Source of the DNA: Porphyromonadaceae bacterium UBA2751
GTDB taxonomy: Bacteria; Bacteroidota; Bacteroidia; Bacteroidales; Muribaculaceae
DNA: 23,076 nt
NCBI GenBank assembly: GCA_002353285.1
Contig: DEJJ01000003.1
Coordinates: 1 to 23,076 of the forward strand
Direction: 5' to 3'
The position numbers were made by a program, and so were the translations under genes. This document shows, piece by piece, positions 22,245 through 23,076 of the stretch; within the stretch, counting starts at the first letter, position 1, and every line of letters begins with the position of its first letter. The notes beneath the pieces are model-generated. The model had not been told where the DNA came from, did no database searches, and saw nothing but the letters and a program-made list of their open reading frames with translations.

Positions 22245-22790
22245 TTACTCATTGCCCTTGAGCGCATAGATGTCGCGTGTGCCACGTGCCAGCTCGTCAA
22301 GGTCGAGACCATACCCCAAAATGAACTTTGGTGGGATGCTAAAGCCCACATACTCGGGAGCGTCGCCCTCAACAAGCGAGTCGGGCTTGAAGAGCAGTGT
22401 TGCCAATTTCACGCTCTTGGGGTTGTGGGCCATGAGGTCGTCGCGCAAGCGTTGCGCTGTGTGTCCTGTGTCGACAATATCCTCAATGACGATCACCTCG
22501 CGGTCGGTTATGTCCTCTTGCAGACCTAAGATTTGCTTCACCGATCCAGTGGAGTGAGTGCCTTCGTAGGACTTGTAGCGGATGAAAGTGATTTCGCTGT
22601 TTGGCATGTCGATGACCCGATACAAGTCGGCAGCAAACATAAAAGCGCCATTCAAGACGCAGATGAAGATTGGACACTCGGTAACGCAGTCGCGCTTAAT
22701 CTCAGCGGCAACTCGTTCCACTTGTTTTGCTATCTCCTCGTGAGAGATAAAAGGTTCAAAGGTTAGACCTTTAACGGTGATGTCGGCCAT
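22245..22790 (-). CDS. hpt: Hypoxanthine phosphoribosyltransferase
   Basis: Purine salvage enzyme that joins hypoxanthine or guanine to PRPP. The 181 residues (from MADITVKG) include the metal-binding RYKSYEG loop, the PRPP-binding motif IEDIVDTGHTAQ (about 102-113) and the C-terminal base-binding region around KFILGYGLDLDE. A longer frame reaches 22904, but its first 38 residues would be translated from promoter and terminator DNA and are not conserved in kind, so I chose 22790. It is the first gene of the probable hpt-adk-hemW unit. Confidence 0.95.
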   Translation of the reverse strand: MADITVKGLTFEPFISHEEIAKQVERVAAEIKRDCVTECPIFICVLNGAFMFAADLYRVIDMPNSEITFIRYKSYEGTHSTGSVKQILGLQEDITDREVIVIEDIVDTGHTAQRLRDDLMAHNPKSVKLATLLFKPDSLVEGDAPEYVGFSIPPKFILGYGLDLDELARGTRDIYALKGNE

Positions 22791-22818
22791 GTGAGTGGAG
22801 TTTTTGAAAAAGTTGGCG

Positions 22819-22850
22819 CAAAGGTACGAAAAAAATACCGCATAGTCAAG
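22819..22850 (-). promoter_or_regulatory. Promoter of hpt-adk-hemW
   Basis: Minus strand CTTG (22850-22847, one mismatch), a 20-nt spacer and TACCTTTG (22826-22819, exact), 29 bases upstream of the chosen start. Confidence 0.7.
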
Positions 22851-22871
22851 TGCTCCCCACCAAATTATGTG

Positions 22872-22907
22872 AAAAAATGCACCCTCGTGATGTTGAGGGT
22901 GCATTTT
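22872..22907 (-). terminator. Terminator of the gene at the right edge
   Basis: AAAATGCACCCTC (22874-22886) and GAGGGTGCATTTT (22895-22907) form a perfect 13-bp stem with an 8-nt loop. On the minus strand a six-U run follows, overlapping the stem base (22877-22872). Confidence 0.9.
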
Positions 22908-22930
22908 GCTTGAAGTTGTTCATGTTCGGA

Positions 22931-23002
22931 ATAACTTGAGCAAGCTCAGTTGTTGGATAAATTAGGCTGCGGTTCAGAAATTTCAAACAAGTTTGATATT
23001 TC
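22931..23002 (-). repeat. Two hairpins in the 3' region of the edge gene
   Basis: TGAGC-AA-GCTCA (about 22937-22948) and GAAAT-T-TCAAAC-AA-GTTTGA-T-ATTTC (22977-23002, 11 pairs around one T-T mismatch). Neither is followed by a U tract. They lie between the stop codon at 23026 and the terminator. Confidence 0.5.
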
Positions 23003-23025
23003 ATTCACCTTGCACTAATTTTCTC

Positions 23026-23076
23026 TCACTTAATCACAACTTTGCGTCCGTTATTGATGTAGATGCCAGCTGCGCT
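23026..23076 (-). CDS. C-terminal end of a secreted protein, 5' part outside window
   Basis: Minus-strand translation of the last 51 bases gives SAAGIYINNGRKVVIK and a TGA stop. This is the same kind of C-terminal sorting-like tail as in the remnant at 13572-13826 (KGIVIQNDKKIIVK), with G-I-Y/V-I, a short turn, a basic pair and a hydrophobic-Lys ending. Only 16 residues are visible, so the protein itself cannot be named. A strong terminator follows at 22872-22907. Confidence 0.75.
   Translation of the reverse strand, partial: SAAGIYINNGRKVVIK

Noticed and set aside
22791..22904. 38-residue N-terminal extension of Hpt
   Set aside because: It overlaps the hpt promoter and the terminator of the upstream gene.

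Overview
The window looks like a chromosomal segment of a gut-type Bacteroidales bacterium, most likely Muribaculaceae or Prevotellaceae. The family-level placement is inference. Reasons: at least thirteen exact or near-exact matches to the Bacteroidetes -7 promoter box TAnnTTTG, several with a TTTG-like -33 box 19-22 nt upstream; weak use of Shine-Dalgarno sites; small SusD-era-style outer membrane barrels and lipoproteins; an MG2-type surface protein; secreted proteins ending in a Por-like (G)I-V/Y-I...K-K/R-V/I-V/I-K tail; and an EF-G2 paralog.

Layout. 1-2198 (-): an MG2 surface protein cut by the window edge. 2461-4958 (-): rsfS-ftsH, with a clear promoter and a terminator. 5125-5520 (-): an OB-fold DUF3127 protein. 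5865-8511 (+): three tandem paralogous 8-strand-type outer membrane barrels and a lipoprotein. 8596-11184 (-): clpB. 11348-12895 (-): an outer membrane barrel gene lying between an intact small lipoprotein gene and the 22-codon tail of a second copy of it. 12950-13490: a 500-base region without conventional genes. It holds a promoter, a small low-complexity reading frame, a 9-bp minisatellite, a multi-helix inverted-repeat structure and a 16-bp direct repeat. 13572-13826 (-): a short remnant of a large secreted protein. 14192-16354 (-): EF-G2-like fusA2. 16663-20323 (+): yraN, a secreted metallophosphoesterase/beta-propeller protein and a DUF4855 lipoprotein, probably one operon. 20374-22790 (-): hpt-adk-hemW. 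23026-23076 (-): the C-terminal end of another secreted protein.

How it fits together. Housekeeping proteostasis and translation genes (ftsH, clpB, rsfS, fusA2) and nucleotide salvage (hpt, adk) are interleaved with envelope genes that show duplication and decay. The best candidate for something undescribed is the minus-strand transcription unit at about 13461-12990. There a canonical promoter leads into an 87-codon frame with 9-bp repeats, then a five-way-junction-like fold closed by a 13-bp helix and carrying a GNRA-capped hairpin. No decisive search could be run here, so this could also be a copy of a dispersed repeat family.
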